Assembly: GCA_963778845.1 (NCBI GenBank)
Contig: CAVZVW010000009.1
Location: 1,736,001-1,800,000, forward strand
Length of the DNA: 64,000 nt
From: CAVZVW01 sp963778845
GTDB taxonomy: Bacteria > Actinomycetota > Actinomycetes > Actinomycetales > Kineosporiaceae
Direction of reading: 5' to 3'
Shown here: piece after piece, positions 8,948 through 17,298 of the stretch
Position numbering within the stretch: the first letter of the stretch is position 1
Layout of the letters: the number at the start of each line of letters is the position of its first letter
Made by a program: the position numbers and the translations under genes
The notes under the pieces: generated by a model
Database searches by the model: none
Seen by the model: only the letters and a program-made list of their open reading frames with translations
Told to the model about the DNA's origin: nothing

Positions 8948-9427
8948 GGGTGCCCGCCCCTCGACCACTCGTCCTCGTCGGGCCGGCCGACTGCCCCGGC
9001 CCACCGTCCGCCCGGTGCAACCTGACACCGGACGCCGTCACGCCGGCCCACGGCCAAACCGCCCCCGTCGCTGGACGAGACATCGACGCTACTCGGAACC
9101 TTCTGTAATGGAAACACCAGTCACATGATTCACAGAAACCACACGTGCCCCAGGAGTCACGGCGTGGGCCATGGCCGGGTGGCTCGACTCGCGCTTCTCG
9201 AGCCGGGCCCCGCTCAGGACGGGCAGGGCCCGAACACCTGCGCCCAGGCCATGAGTTCGGCGGCTCGGGAGACGTTCGGTCTCGCACCGACCCCTGGCCT
9301 GAGGTCGTCGCCCGCACGATCGCCTGGTTCAGGGCCGGACAGCTCGCGGGCGGCGGCGCGACAGCTCGGGCGAGCGCCTGACCGGGCTCACCGGCCGGGC
9401 ACACGGCCAGGGGGGACCTGAGGGCCC
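8948..9427. other. gene-free stretch upstream of NlpC/P60 and PilZ genes
   Basis: I find no convincing gene on either strand. A short AT-richer island at about 9100-9145 may hold the promoter of the minus-strand NlpC/P60 gene, but no clear -35/-10 pair is visible. I looked for a c-di-AMP (ydaO) riboswitch, often found before actinobacterial NlpC/P60 genes, and did not see its conserved cores. Confidence 0.5.
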
Positions 9428-9456
9428 GGGACAACCGAGCAGGGCGGTCGCATACT
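9428..9456 (+). promoter_or_regulatory. sigma-70-type promoter of the PilZ gene
   Basis: GGGACA (9428-9433) and CATACT (9451-9456) are spaced by 17 bp, giving transcription from about 9462. That start point argues against the most upstream GTG (9461) and for GTG 9521 preceded by GGAGGGGG. Confidence 0.5.
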
Positions 9457-9520
9457 GGCGGTGATCGTCACCGAGTCGAGCGTTCCCGGCGGCCAACCGG
9501 GGTTCGTGGAGGGGGTGGGC

Positions 9521-10147
9521 GTGCCTTCCGTCGCCGCCGGAAGCAGGCTGCTCCTGTATGCGAGCACCGGGGCGATCCCGCTTCGATCACTGGCCGAGGT
9601 GACGATCGCAGGCTCCTGGCGGGTGGCCGTCCTGGGGCCGGCGGCGGCCGTGACGGCCGGTGAGGGCATCGCCGAGCTCCCCACCGATCAGGGCTTGCTG
9701 CGCGTGCCGGCCCGGATCCGTCTCGTGGACGGCGTCCTGACGCTCAGCCCCGTAGCGACCGCACCCACGGTGCTCCAGCAAAGACGCCGCGATGTCCGCG
9801 CGGAGGTCGAGCTTGCGGTGCGGGCTGCCGACCTCGAGGGGCTGCGCGCCAACCGGGCGAGCGCCGCTGTCGTGGAGGGCAAGACCTTCTCCTTGTCGGC
9901 GGGTGGCTTCTGCGCCTACGTCACGTGTGCCGGGACGCCGCCTGGAGCCGGTCAGCTCATGTACGCCGAGCTCGAGCTCCCCGACGGCGCCCCCGTGCGC
10001 TCGACCGTGACGGTGCTCGAGCTGCGGGTCGGCTGCCTGCGGGCGGCGTTCACCGACATCTCCCGGGCCGACCGCGAGAGGCTCGTTCGCCTGGTATCCG
10101 CCCGGCAGCGGGAGGACCTCGCACTTCGGCGTCGTAGGGGCGACTGA
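9521..10147 (+). CDS. PilZ-domain protein, putative c-di-GMP receptor
   Basis: This 208-residue protein has a YcgR-like layout: an N-terminal beta-rich region (about residues 1-95) and a C-terminal PilZ domain. The c-di-GMP motif RxxxR is seen as QQRRRDVR near 91 and the second motif (D/N)xSxxG in degenerate form as SLSAGG. The domain ends with FTDISRADRERLVRLV, which is typical for PilZ. The first residue of the second motif is Ser or Leu instead of Asp/Asn, so binding may be weakened. The start at GTG 9521 rests on the strong GGAGGGGG 5 nt upstream and on the promoter at 9428-9456. It is probably a cytoplasmic c-di-GMP effector; its partner is unknown. Confidence 0.8.
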   Translation: MPSVAAGSRLLLYASTGAIPLRSLAEVTIAGSWRVAVLGPAAAVTAGEGIAELPTDQGLLRVPARIRLVDGVLTLSPVATAPTVLQQRRRDVRAEVELAVRAADLEGLRANRASAAVVEGKTFSLSAGGFCAYVTCAGTPPGAGQLMYAELELPDGAPVRSTVTVLELRVGCLRAAFTDISRADRERLVRLVSARQREDLALRRRRGD

Positions 10148-10152
10148 CCCGT

Positions 10153-10170
10153 CGCGGCGAGCTCGCCGCG
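10153..10170. terminator. palindromic hairpin between convergent PilZ gene and otsB
   Basis: CGCGGCGAGCTCGCCGCG is an 18-bp perfect palindrome in the 28-nt gap between two convergent genes. It is a likely bidirectional terminator hairpin, although no U-tract follows. Confidence 0.5.
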
Positions 10171-10175
10171 CCGGC

Positions 10176-10979
10176 TCAGCGGTTGTGCAGCAGTCGCTGC
10201 AGCAGGAGCACGACCTCCGGCGGCCCGGCGAGGCGGTGCCGGGCGCGGGTCGGACCAAGGCCCACCTTGACGGTGACGTCGCCGGTGTCGTCGTCCAGCA
10301 CCGCGAAAGCACGTTCGTCGGTCACGTCGTCGCCGACGAAGAGCACACCTCCGCGACCCGAAGGCAGCCCGGCCCAGTCGCGCAGCCGCTGCACCGCCGT
10401 GCCCTTGGTGGCGCCGACGACGGACAGCTCCACGACCTCCTTGCCGCACGTCACGTGCACGCCCGCCCAGGTCGCCGGCCCGTCGATGGCTTCCAGGGTC
10501 GCCTGGCGGGCAACGGCGCGGTCGGCCTGCCGGGTGTGCAGGACGGCACCGGACGGCTTCAGCTCCACCCGAGTTCCCTCGTGGGCCGCGCTGATCCCCA
10601 CCAGGGCGTCGGACAGGCGGAGCAGAAGACGTGCCGCCTCCGGGGCCAGCAGCGCCAGCCCGGTGTCCTCCCCCGCCTGCACGTGGGCGCCGGCCGGGTG
10701 CTGGATCTCTGCGCCGTGGCTGCCGACGAGCACCGTGCCGGGCGGCGCCTGTGCGACGACCCGCAGGTCGGCCAGGGACCGGCCGGAGACCAGGGCGAGC
10801 TGCACGCCGGACCGCCGGCCGAGCGCCTGCAGCGCGTCGGCGGAGCCAGGCAGCATCCGAGCCTGCGCGGGGTCGCTGACGATCGGGGCCAGAACACCGT
10901 CGAAGTCCAGGGTCAGGAGCACCCGCGGGCCCGCACCGAGCCGCGCGAGCGCAGCCTCCAGGGACTGGTCGAGCATCAC
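10176..10979 (-). CDS. otsB: trehalose-6-phosphate phosphatase
   Basis: The enzyme dephosphorylates trehalose 6-phosphate to trehalose. It has HAD-superfamily motifs: motif I LDFDGVLAPI near residue 25, motif II VSGRSL, the conserved GSHGAE, and the C-terminal GDDVTDERAF. 267 residues is normal. The start is GTG 10979 (GTGATG), overlapping the otsA stop by 4 nt, so the two enzymes are co-translated. Together with OtsA it makes the osmo- and desiccation protectant trehalose. Confidence 0.95.
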   Translation of the reverse strand: MMLDQSLEAALARLGAGPRVLLTLDFDGVLAPIVSDPAQARMLPGSADALQALGRRSGVQLALVSGRSLADLRVVAQAPPGTVLVGSHGAEIQHPAGAHVQAGEDTGLALLAPEAARLLLRLSDALVGISAAHEGTRVELKPSGAVLHTRQADRAVARQATLEAIDGPATWAGVHVTCGKEVVELSVVGATKGTAVQRLRDWAGLPSGRGGVLFVGDDVTDERAFAVLDDDTGDVTVKVGLGPTRARHRLAGPPEVVLLLQRLLHNR

Positions 10980-12691
10980 CGCAGCCTCCCGGTCGGCACC
11001 CTGCGGGCGGCGTCGCTCACGAGCGCGGGGTCGCCACCAGGCCCAGCCCGGTGGCGGGCGGGCATCCGCGCTGGGGCTTCCAGGGCCGCCACGTTCACCA
11101 CGGGAGCCGCCGTCACGGCATCAGTGGTGCCCAGAGCGACCAGGAAGTCCCGCGCCCAGCGGGCGACGTCGTACTCGAACACGCGACGACGCATGGCTCG
11201 CATGCGACGGGTCGCTTCCCGGCTGGGCATCGAGGCCGCCCTGACGATCACGTCCTTGAGCCCGTCGATGTCGTGCGGGTTGACCAGCAGCGCCTGAGGC
11301 AGCTCAAGCGCCGCACCCGTGAACTCGCTGAGCACCAGCGCGCCACGCTCGTCGTGGCGGGTCGCGACGTACTCCTTGGCCACCAGGTTCATCCCGTCGC
11401 GCAGCGACGTCACGAGCATCACGTCCGCCGCCAGGTACAGAGCTGCCAGCTCCTCGCGCGGGTAGGACTGGTGCAGGTAGTGCACGGCCGGGTGTCCGAG
11501 CTGCCCATGAAGGCCGTTGATGCGGCCGACCGCGACCTCGACCTCGTCGCGCATGTGCTGGTAGGTCTCCACCCGCTCCCGGCTCGGCGTGGCCACGATG
11601 ACCACGACGGCGTCCGGCGTCGCGAGCCTGCCTTCGTCGAAGAGCTCACCCACTGCCTCGAGCCGGTGCAGGATCCCCTTCGTGTAGTCGAGGCGATCCA
11701 CCCCGAGCAGCACGACGGGAGGATCGCCGAGGTCGTGGCGGATCTGGCGGGCCCGTTCCACGACGTCGGGCCGGCGGCTCAGGTCGTCGAGGCTGCGCGC
11801 GTCCACCGATATGGGGAAGGCTCCTGCCCTCACCTCGCGCACCCCGCGCATCCCGTCGGCCGGTGTGCCACCTGGCCGCGAGCCCTCCGACGCTCGGGCG
11901 GGGTCAGATCGCGCACTGTCCGCGGTGGCCGCCTCCCCCGACGTGCCCACACGGATGACACCGGCTCGGCTCGGGAGCCCGTTGCGTCGGCAGGCACGCA
12001 GGAAGTTGTTCGCGTCGGCGGGGCGCTGGAACCCGACCAGGTCGGAGCCCAAGAGACCGTGCAGCACCTGTCGCCGCCAGGGCAGCTGGGCGAAGATCTC
12101 GTACGGGGGGAAGGGGATGTGGTTGAAGAAGCCGATGCGCACGTCCGGGCGGAGCTGTCGCAGCATCATCGGGACGAGCTGCAGCTGGTAGTCCTGCACC
12201 CAGACGGTGCCTCCGGGGGCGACCTGCTCGGCCGTCGCGAGGGCGAACCTGCGGTTGACGCCGACGTAGGCCTCCCACCAGGCACGATGGAACCGCGGTG
12301 GGGCGATCACGTCGTGGTACAGCGGCCACAGCGTCGCGTTGGACATGCCCTCGTAGTAGCCCTCGACCTCGTCCTGCTCGAGGCCGACGGCGACCAGCCG
12401 CAGCCCGTTGACGTCGAAGGGCGGTGGCGCGCTGCCGGCGACACCGGTCCAGCCGACCCACGCCCCGTCGTACCGCCGCATCACCGGTTCGAGCGCGGCG
12501 ACGAGCCCGCCAGGGCTCGGCCGCCAGGTGACCTCGCCGCCGGGTTCCTCGTGACCGTCCACGGGCAGCCGGTTCGCGACGACGACCAGGTTGTAGCCCG
12601 AGCCGGCCGCAGCGGCGGCGTGCGCGCGTGCCCGCTCGTCGGGCCTGTGCTCGTCCGTCGTGCGCTCGTCCGGCAGCTGCTCGTCCGCCAC
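10976..12691 (-). CDS. otsA: alpha,alpha-trehalose-phosphate synthase
   Basis: This GT20 glycosyltransferase makes trehalose 6-phosphate from UDP-glucose (or another NDP-glucose) and glucose 6-phosphate. Characteristic stretches are VVVANRLPV, VWVQDYQLQLVP, RIGFFNHIPFPPYEIF, GVDRLDYTKGI and the C-terminal SLRDGMNLVAKEY. GTG 12691 has GAAGGGGG upstream and gives 571 residues, longer than the usual 460-490. The excess is a charged N-terminal tail (DERTTDEHRPDER) and an insert of about 45 residues between the FLRACRRNGLPSRAGVIRVG segment and VRAGAFPISVD. The insert is Ser/Ala/Gly-rich and looks unstructured. Confidence 0.95.
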   Translation of the reverse strand: MADEQLPDERTTDEHRPDERARAHAAAAAGSGYNLVVVANRLPVDGHEEPGGEVTWRPSPGGLVAALEPVMRRYDGAWVGWTGVAGSAPPPFDVNGLRLVAVGLEQDEVEGYYEGMSNATLWPLYHDVIAPPRFHRAWWEAYVGVNRRFALATAEQVAPGGTVWVQDYQLQLVPMMLRQLRPDVRIGFFNHIPFPPYEIFAQLPWRRQVLHGLLGSDLVGFQRPADANNFLRACRRNGLPSRAGVIRVGTSGEAATADSARSDPARASEGSRPGGTPADGMRGVREVRAGAFPISVDARSLDDLSRRPDVVERARQIRHDLGDPPVVLLGVDRLDYTKGILHRLEAVGELFDEGRLATPDAVVVIVATPSRERVETYQHMRDEVEVAVGRINGLHGQLGHPAVHYLHQSYPREELAALYLAADVMLVTSLRDGMNLVAKEYVATRHDERGALVLSEFTGAALELPQALLVNPHDIDGLKDVIVRAASMPSREATRRMRAMRRRVFEYDVARWARDFLVALGTTDAVTAAPVVNVAALEAPARMPARHRAGPGGDPALVSDAARRVPTGRLR

Positions 12692-12802
12692 GCGGCCCCC
12701 TTCCCGGCGGTGGGCTCGTCTCGACCCTAGCGGGGATGAGCGGGGACCGTCGGGGGCGGTTCGGCCGGCGTCGCCGACGCCGCCTCCGCAACCGCGCCGG
12801 GC

Positions 12803-13975
12803 CTATGCCGCGGGAATCTGCGGGCGCTCCATGACGAGGGGAGCGTCGAGCACGTCCTCCGGCGGCACCTCTGCCTCGACCTCGCGGGCACCGATGGTGT
12901 GCATCATCGCCCGGACCATCCACGTGCCCACGACCAGCAGCACAGCCCCGACCGCCAGCCAGGCCAGCCCGAGGGGCAGCTGCGTGAGGCGGTACAGCGC
13001 GAAGCTCACGGCCGCCGTCGCGGGCATCGTGACGACCCACGCGAGCACCATCTCGCCGACCACCCGCCAGTGGGTGCCGCGCCGGGCAGCCACGCCGGAC
13101 CCCACCACGGAGGAGGCAGCGGCGTGCGTCGTCGAGATCGGCACGCCCATCGCCGTCGCACCGAAGATCGCCGTCGTGGCGCCGATGTTCGCAGCCACAC
13201 CGACCTTGGCGTTGAGGTTGGTCAGGCGCAGGCCCATCGTCTCGATGATCCGCCAGCCGCCCCACACGGTGCCGAGCGCGATCGCGGTGTACGCGGCCAG
13301 CCCCACCCACCACGGCACGGGCAGGGTGCTCGACCCGGCCGCCGGGCTGAGGTAGCCGGCCCCCGCCAGGAGCGCCGCGATCACTCCCATGGTCTTCTGG
13401 GCGTCGTTGGCGCCGTGTCCGAAGGACACAGCACCTGCAGAGACGAGCTGCAGCACCTTGAACGGCTTGGCGTTCTCGTGCCAGCCGGTGACCTTCTGAA
13501 CCACGACCACGAGGACGACGGCCAGCGCCGCCACGGCGAACGCCACAGCCGGCGAGACGACGATCGCGATGGCCGTCTTCTTCACGCTGGGCCAGTTCAC
13601 GGCGTCGACCCCGCCGGCGGAGAACCCGGCCCCGATGAGCCCGCCGATCAGGGCGTGGCTGGACGACGAGGGCATTCCGACGTACCAGGTGGCGTAGTTC
13701 CAGATGATGGCCGCGACCAGTGCGGAGAAGACCACCGCGATGCCCTCCTCCCCCGGCTTGACCGTCTTGGCCACGGTGTTCGCCACGGCCGTGCCCACGA
13801 CGAAGAACGCCGCGAAGTTGCATGCGGCGCTGAACCAGACGGCCCAGCGAGCCGGCATGGCGCGGGTCGCGACAACGGTCGCGACGGAGTTCGCGGCGTC
13901 GTGGAACCCGTTGGAGAAGTCGAACAGCAGGGCCAACGCGACCACCGCGACCACGCTCACCAGCATCAGGTCCAC
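12803..13975 (-). CDS. pit: low-affinity inorganic phosphate permease (PiT family)
   Basis: This integral membrane phosphate:cation symporter has 390 residues. The duplicated PiT signature is seen as FDFSNGFHDAANSVAT near residue 18 and VSFGHGANDAQKTMGV in the second half; both Gly-x-Asn-Asp-type repeats are intact. About ten hydrophobic helices are visible, as expected. The C-terminal tail is acidic and hydrophilic. It is a single gene, divergent from the wHTH gene at 14095. The intergenic region carries a candidate PHO box at 14026-14047, suggesting PhoP control. Confidence 0.93.
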   Translation of the reverse strand: MDLMLVSVVAVVALALLFDFSNGFHDAANSVATVVATRAMPARWAVWFSAACNFAAFFVVGTAVANTVAKTVKPGEEGIAVVFSALVAAIIWNYATWYVGMPSSSSHALIGGLIGAGFSAGGVDAVNWPSVKKTAIAIVVSPAVAFAVAALAVVLVVVVQKVTGWHENAKPFKVLQLVSAGAVSFGHGANDAQKTMGVIAALLAGAGYLSPAAGSSTLPVPWWVGLAAYTAIALGTVWGGWRIIETMGLRLTNLNAKVGVAANIGATTAIFGATAMGVPISTTHAAASSVVGSGVAARRGTHWRVVGEMVLAWVVTMPATAAVSFALYRLTQLPLGLAWLAVGAVLLVVGTWMVRAMMHTIGAREVEAEVPPEDVLDAPLVMERPQIPAA

Positions 13976-14025
13976 TTCAGCCCTCCCAGATCGGCGGCGC
14001 CAGCATCGCAGGAGCCGGGGCGGTC

Positions 14026-14047
14026 GTTAACCCTCAGTTCACCCGTT
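14026..14047 (+). promoter_or_regulatory. candidate PHO box (two 11-nt direct repeats)
   Basis: GTTAACCCTCA (14026-14036) is followed directly by GTTCACCCGTT (14037-14047). The 11-nt period and the GTTCACC core match the direct-repeat units bound by PhoP in Streptomyces. It sits 50-70 nt upstream of the pit start, between pit and the divergent wHTH gene. Only two units are visible and the first is imperfect. Confidence 0.45.
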
Positions 14048-14076
14048 TAGGGTGGGAACTTTTCGCAACGTCCGTA

Positions 14077-14086
14077 GTTACGTAAC
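14077..14086. promoter_or_regulatory. palindrome GTTACGTAAC ahead of the wHTH gene
   Basis: This 10-bp perfect palindrome lies 8 nt before GTG 14095. Its size and position suit an autoregulatory operator for the adjacent winged-helix regulator. TAGTTA at 14075-14080 could be the -10 element, giving a very short or absent leader. Confidence 0.35.
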
Positions 14087-14094
14087 CTCGGACC

Positions 14095-14352
14095 GTGGCC
14101 AAGGCGCGATCAGCTCGAACCGACACCGACCGGCCGGAGTCGCTGGACGACCGGCTCGCCGAGCTGGAGACAAGGCTGGCGACCGTGGAGGCCGCGCTCG
14201 CCGCCAGCGCGGCTGAGGAAGCCGTGGGTCTGGACCGCAGCCGCAGCGCCCGGTCGGCCCTGGCGGTAGGGAACGGGAGTCCACGTGAGCGGGCCGGACG
14301 CCACGCCGTTGGCCGAGCTCGTCGCCCGCGAGATCGCCGGGGAGGCCGCTGA
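14095..14352 (+). CDS. coiled-coil N-terminal half of a split wHTH regulator
   Basis: This 85-codon frame starts with a charged helix, LDDRLAELETRLATVEAALAA, the coiled coil normally found at the N-terminus of an actinobacterial winged-helix family. After about residue 50 the translation becomes arginine-rich and unlike a protein, and it ends inside the next frame. The wHTH portion continues in another frame from 14285. Either an indel between about 14270 and 14330 split one gene, or two short proteins are translationally coupled. The coding character of residues 1-45 is convincing; the remainder is doubtful. Confidence 0.5.
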   Translation: MAKARSARTDTDRPESLDDRLAELETRLATVEAALAASAAEEAVGLDRSRSARSALAVGNGSPRERAGRHAVGRARRPRDRRGGR

Positions 14353-14854
14353 CGGCCCCGCGGGGTCAGATCCGGACGCAGATCCGGAAGCGGACCCAGA
14401 AGCGGGCCAGGAGTCAGACTCGGAGCCAGGCCTGGCCGACGGCGTGCGTCGGCCGATCCCGTTCACGCCGGCCGACCTCAAGGAGCGGCACGGCAAGCCG
14501 GGCGGGGTTCTGCTGACGGGCTTCGCACGCCTCCCGCGAGGGGTGCGCGCTGCCTGGAAGCGGGAGGCGTCCACGGCCGGGCTGCTGGACAGGGACTGGA
14601 CCGCATCGGCGGAGAGCATCGCCGCGCTGGGACACCCGGTGCGGCTCGCCCTGCTCCGCGAGGTCCTGCGTGGCACCCGCAGCATCGCGGCCCTGACCAC
14701 CCTGCCCGGCCTGGGCTCCTCGGGTCAGCTGTACCACCACATGAAACCGCTGCTGGCGGAGGGCTGGCTGCAGCCGGCAGGGCGCGGCCGGTACGAGGTT
14801 CCAGAGGCGCGCGTCGTTCCGCTGCTCGCGATGATCGCCACGATCGACCGCTGA
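14285..14854 (+). CDS. ArsR-like winged-helix regulator
   Basis: The 189-residue product has an acidic, repetitive linker (DPDADPEADPEAG), then the segment GGVLLTGFARLP, then a winged helix: IAALGHPVRLALLREVLRG, a recognition region LTTLPGLGSSGQLYHHMKPL, and a wing GRYEVPEARVVPLLA. This is the actinobacterial HTH family that normally begins with the coiled coil found in the preceding frame. GTG 14285 has GGGAG 6 nt upstream, and a stop (TAG 14267) closes its own frame just before. The effector is unknown. It is convergent with the VanY-like gene, 2 nt away. Confidence 0.8.
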   Translation: MSGPDATPLAELVAREIAGEAADGPAGSDPDADPEADPEAGQESDSEPGLADGVRRPIPFTPADLKERHGKPGGVLLTGFARLPRGVRAAWKREASTAGLLDRDWTASAESIAALGHPVRLALLREVLRGTRSIAALTTLPGLGSSGQLYHHMKPLLAEGWLQPAGRGRYEVPEARVVPLLAMIATIDR

Positions 14855-14856
14855 GG

Positions 14857-15828
14857 TCAGCGGCCCGTCGAGGAGAAGTGCATCCAGTCCTTCAGCCCGT
14901 GGAACCTGCCGCCCCAGAACCAGCCCACGCTTCTGAACGCCGAGTCGACCGGGCCCCCGGGAAGGATCATCCCGGGCCGCCGACTGCTGCGGTCGGTGTA
15001 GGCGCCGGCGAGCTCGGGCAGCAGGACGCTGCCCTTGACGTACGGGTTCTGGAACGGGTCGACGTCCACCGCCCGTCCGTAGGCGTGCTCGGACCACGTC
15101 GTCTGACCACGGGTGCGCCGGCATACGAACGCACTCGTCAGGTCGCCGTCGCCGGTCGGCGGCGCCTCGACGTCAGCCACGGACACCACGCGCATCTGCT
15201 CGATCGGGAAGTGCGCGCGAAAGATCAGCCTGAACGCCTCGACAGCGGCGGCCGCGACGTCGCGGTGCACCAGGAGCTCACCGGTGTGCGCCTTGGCGTC
15301 GAAGCCCCAGAAGGACACAGTGAGGTATCGCAGGTCGGCCAGCGAGACCGGGCAGACGGTCGACCAGGTGGAGCGCCGCACGACGTCGGGCGGCACCCGG
15401 GCGAGGGTGGAATGCCAGCCTCCGTCGGCCGGTGGCGGGAGCAGGTCGACCGTCGCGATGCGCCTGTCCACGAGCTCAGGCGGGGTGGCCCGGGCGACGC
15501 CGGAGCCGTCGGCCCGCAGGCGCAGCACGCGGGTGCCGAGCCAGGACGGTGCCGGGGTCGCCCCCCCGGAACCCGGCGCGACCGGGGATGTCGAGGGCTC
15601 GGGCGAGCCCGGCTGCGAGGTCGTGGTGGCCGACGCGGTCGGGGGGGCCGACGCAGTGTCACCGGCGGGGGCGGTCGGCGTCGGGGACGTCGTGGCGGCG
15701 GTCGTTCGCCCCGGGGCTGGTACCAGCCCCGGCTCAGTCGTCGAGCACGATGCCAGGATCGTCGACAGGAGTGCGACGGCCGACAGGGACCACGCGGTCC
15801 AGACACGCCCGAGCCCGATCCTGGTCAT
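14857..15828 (-). CDS. M15-family (VanY-like) peptidase lipoprotein
   Basis: This exported lipoprotein has a peptidase M15 domain that probably acts on D-Ala-D-Ala or other cell-wall peptides. MTRIGLGRVW begins a signal peptide ending in the lipobox ILASC at about residue 28. A Thr/Pro/Ser linker runs to about residue 80. The M15 zinc motifs are SEHAYGRAVDVDPFQNPY (SxHxxGxAxD) and the terminal LKDWMHF. ATG 15828 follows GGGAGTGAG, giving 323 residues; the longer open frame upstream is basic and rejected. It lies downstream of the unknown gene and sigma factor on the same strand. Confidence 0.85.
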   Translation of the reverse strand: MTRIGLGRVWTAWSLSAVALLSTILASCSTTEPGLVPAPGRTTAATTSPTPTAPAGDTASAPPTASATTTSQPGSPEPSTSPVAPGSGGATPAPSWLGTRVLRLRADGSGVARATPPELVDRRIATVDLLPPPADGGWHSTLARVPPDVVRRSTWSTVCPVSLADLRYLTVSFWGFDAKAHTGELLVHRDVAAAAVEAFRLIFRAHFPIEQMRVVSVADVEAPPTGDGDLTSAFVCRRTRGQTTWSEHAYGRAVDVDPFQNPYVKGSVLLPELAGAYTDRSSRRPGMILPGGPVDSAFRSVGWFWGGRFHGLKDWMHFSSTGR

Positions 15829-15953
15829 CTCACTCCCGGGGCCGCCGTTTCCTCGCACCGCAGGTCCCGCCGGACGGCGACGACGCGCCGCGACACCCAC
15901 GTTACGGGACTGCGACGTCGCAGCCGGGGTGCCGCGTTGCAGACCGGCCCGTC

Positions 15954-16493
15954 TCAGCCTCCCGGCACGACCCACTCCGTGGTCACGACGGGCAGGCCCT
16001 CCCGGTGCACGGCCAGGCTCAGCGGACCGGCCCCGACACCATCGAGCGTGAACCGCCCCAGGTCGTCGGTCTCCAGCACACGGACCTCCCGTGCCCCGGC
16101 CTCGTTGGGTGCCAGGCGGACCTCGATCCGGGCACGCTGGGGTGGCACCACCTGTCCGATGATGCGTCTGGCCGGTGCCGGGGCGCTGACCTCTATCTCG
16201 ATCGCCAGCTCGCCGGCCTCGAAAGTCAGGCTGCGCGGCGCCGTCGCCGCATGCTCCCCGCGGACGAGCACCGCCGGCTCGTCGAGCAGGGAGTCCCAGG
16301 TCAGTGCCGCGAGCTCGGCGTCGATCGTGCGCAGGCCGAAGCTGGCCTTCGCCGCCTCGACCACCCAGCCGGGGGGGCTGTCGCTGCGCCGGAACAGCCC
16401 GCGCAAAGCGACGAGCACCTGCTGGTCCTCGACGCTCAGCGGGCCGGGGCCGGGGTCGCCGCCCTGCGTCGCTTCATCTCGCTCACCGTCCAT
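15954..16493 (-). CDS. beta-rich protein of unknown function paired with sigma factor
   Basis: I do not recognise a named family. The 179 residues begin with an acidic region and a helix (LSVEDQQVLVALRGLFRRS). A second helical stretch (WVVEAAKASFGLRTIDAELAALT) follows, then a strand-rich C-terminus (ARIEVRLAPNEAGAREVRVLETDDLGRFTLDGV) that resembles a carboxypeptidase-regulatory or Ig-like fold. It has no membrane helix and no zinc-binding HxxxCxxC, so it is not a standard ZAS anti-sigma factor. It starts 31 nt after the sigma-factor stop on the same strand. A regulatory or scaffold role with that sigma factor is inferred from position only. Confidence 0.65.
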   Translation of the reverse strand: MDGERDEATQGGDPGPGPLSVEDQQVLVALRGLFRRSDSPPGWVVEAAKASFGLRTIDAELAALTWDSLLDEPAVLVRGEHAATAPRSLTFEAGELAIEIEVSAPAPARRIIGQVVPPQRARIEVRLAPNEAGAREVRVLETDDLGRFTLDGVGAGPLSLAVHREGLPVVTTEWVVPGG

Positions 16494-16523
16494 GGTGCCT
16501 CCCGTGCTCGGTGTCCTCACCCA

Positions 16524-17105
16524 TCACGAGTCGGGCTCGAGCCCGTAGATACCGTGCTCGCCGAGAAGTCGTCGCAGATGTGACAGACACCTCGCTCGAG
16601 TCGGACCCAGACTGCCCACCGGCATGCCGAGGGCAGCCGCTACGTCCGGGTAGTGCGGTGGCCCCTCTTCGGCGTCGGCGACGAGGGTCCGCAGCACCTG
16701 CTGGCACCTCAGCGTCAGCTTGCTGAACGCCGTCCAGAGGGCGCCGTCACGCTCGCCGCGCAGGAGGGGCAGGTCGACGCCCGGAAGTGCCTCCCCGCCC
16801 ACGTCGAGGTCGGCGTCGTCCTCGGTGGGCAGGACCCGCCCGGCCCGTCGCAACGTGGCCATGGCCTCGCGCCGGTACGTGGTGGCCAGCCACCCACCGA
16901 TCCGGGACGGGTCCTTGATGGTGTGGACGTGCTCGAGCAGCCGCAACCACGTCGTCTGGAAGACGTCGGCGGCGTCGGAACGGGAGAGGCGGTAGCCGAA
17001 CCCGATCGACCACAGCAGCCCGGCGAATCGGTCGACCAGGGTGTCCCACGCGAGCTGGTCGCCCGCGGCGGCAGCCCGGACCAGCCCGGCCGGGTCCTCG
17101 TCCAT
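16524..17105 (-). CDS. ECF-type RNA polymerase sigma factor
   Basis: This sigma-70 family factor of 193 residues has only regions 2 and 4. Region 2 is seen in GDQLAWDTLVDRFAGLLWSI and DAADVFQTTWLRLLEHV. Region 4 is LTLRCQQVLRTLVADAEEGP followed by YPDVAAALGMPVGSLGPTRARCLSHLRRLL, a good helix-turn-helix. ATG 17105 has AGGAGGGG upstream, while the much longer open frame is rejected. A sigma factor, an unknown protein and a divergent EACC1/caspase pair sit together. Sigma control of the caspase locus is an inference; no shared promoter motif was identified. Confidence 0.88.
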   Translation of the reverse strand: MDEDPAGLVRAAAAGDQLAWDTLVDRFAGLLWSIGFGYRLSRSDAADVFQTTWLRLLEHVHTIKDPSRIGGWLATTYRREAMATLRRAGRVLPTEDDADLDVGGEALPGVDLPLLRGERDGALWTAFSKLTLRCQQVLRTLVADAEEGPPHYPDVAAALGMPVGSLGPTRARCLSHLRRLLGEHGIYGLEPDS

Positions 17106-17298
17106 GCCAGCCCCTCCTGCCTGTCTTCGTCCGTCCCCGCCACGGCGGATGTGCCGGAACGTACCACCGCCGCGCTCCCGTCCTCCCGCCCGACGGGACC
17201 CGACGAGGCGGGTCGGTTGCGCTGGCAGAGCACGAAACACCGCGGGCTGGGACGTTGGACCGACGATCATCACCCGACTGGCGGCTAGCCTGAGAACA

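Noticed and set aside
8948..9427. c-di-AMP (ydaO) riboswitch before the NlpC/P60 gene
   Set aside because: The conserved riboswitch cores were not found on the minus strand in this spacer.
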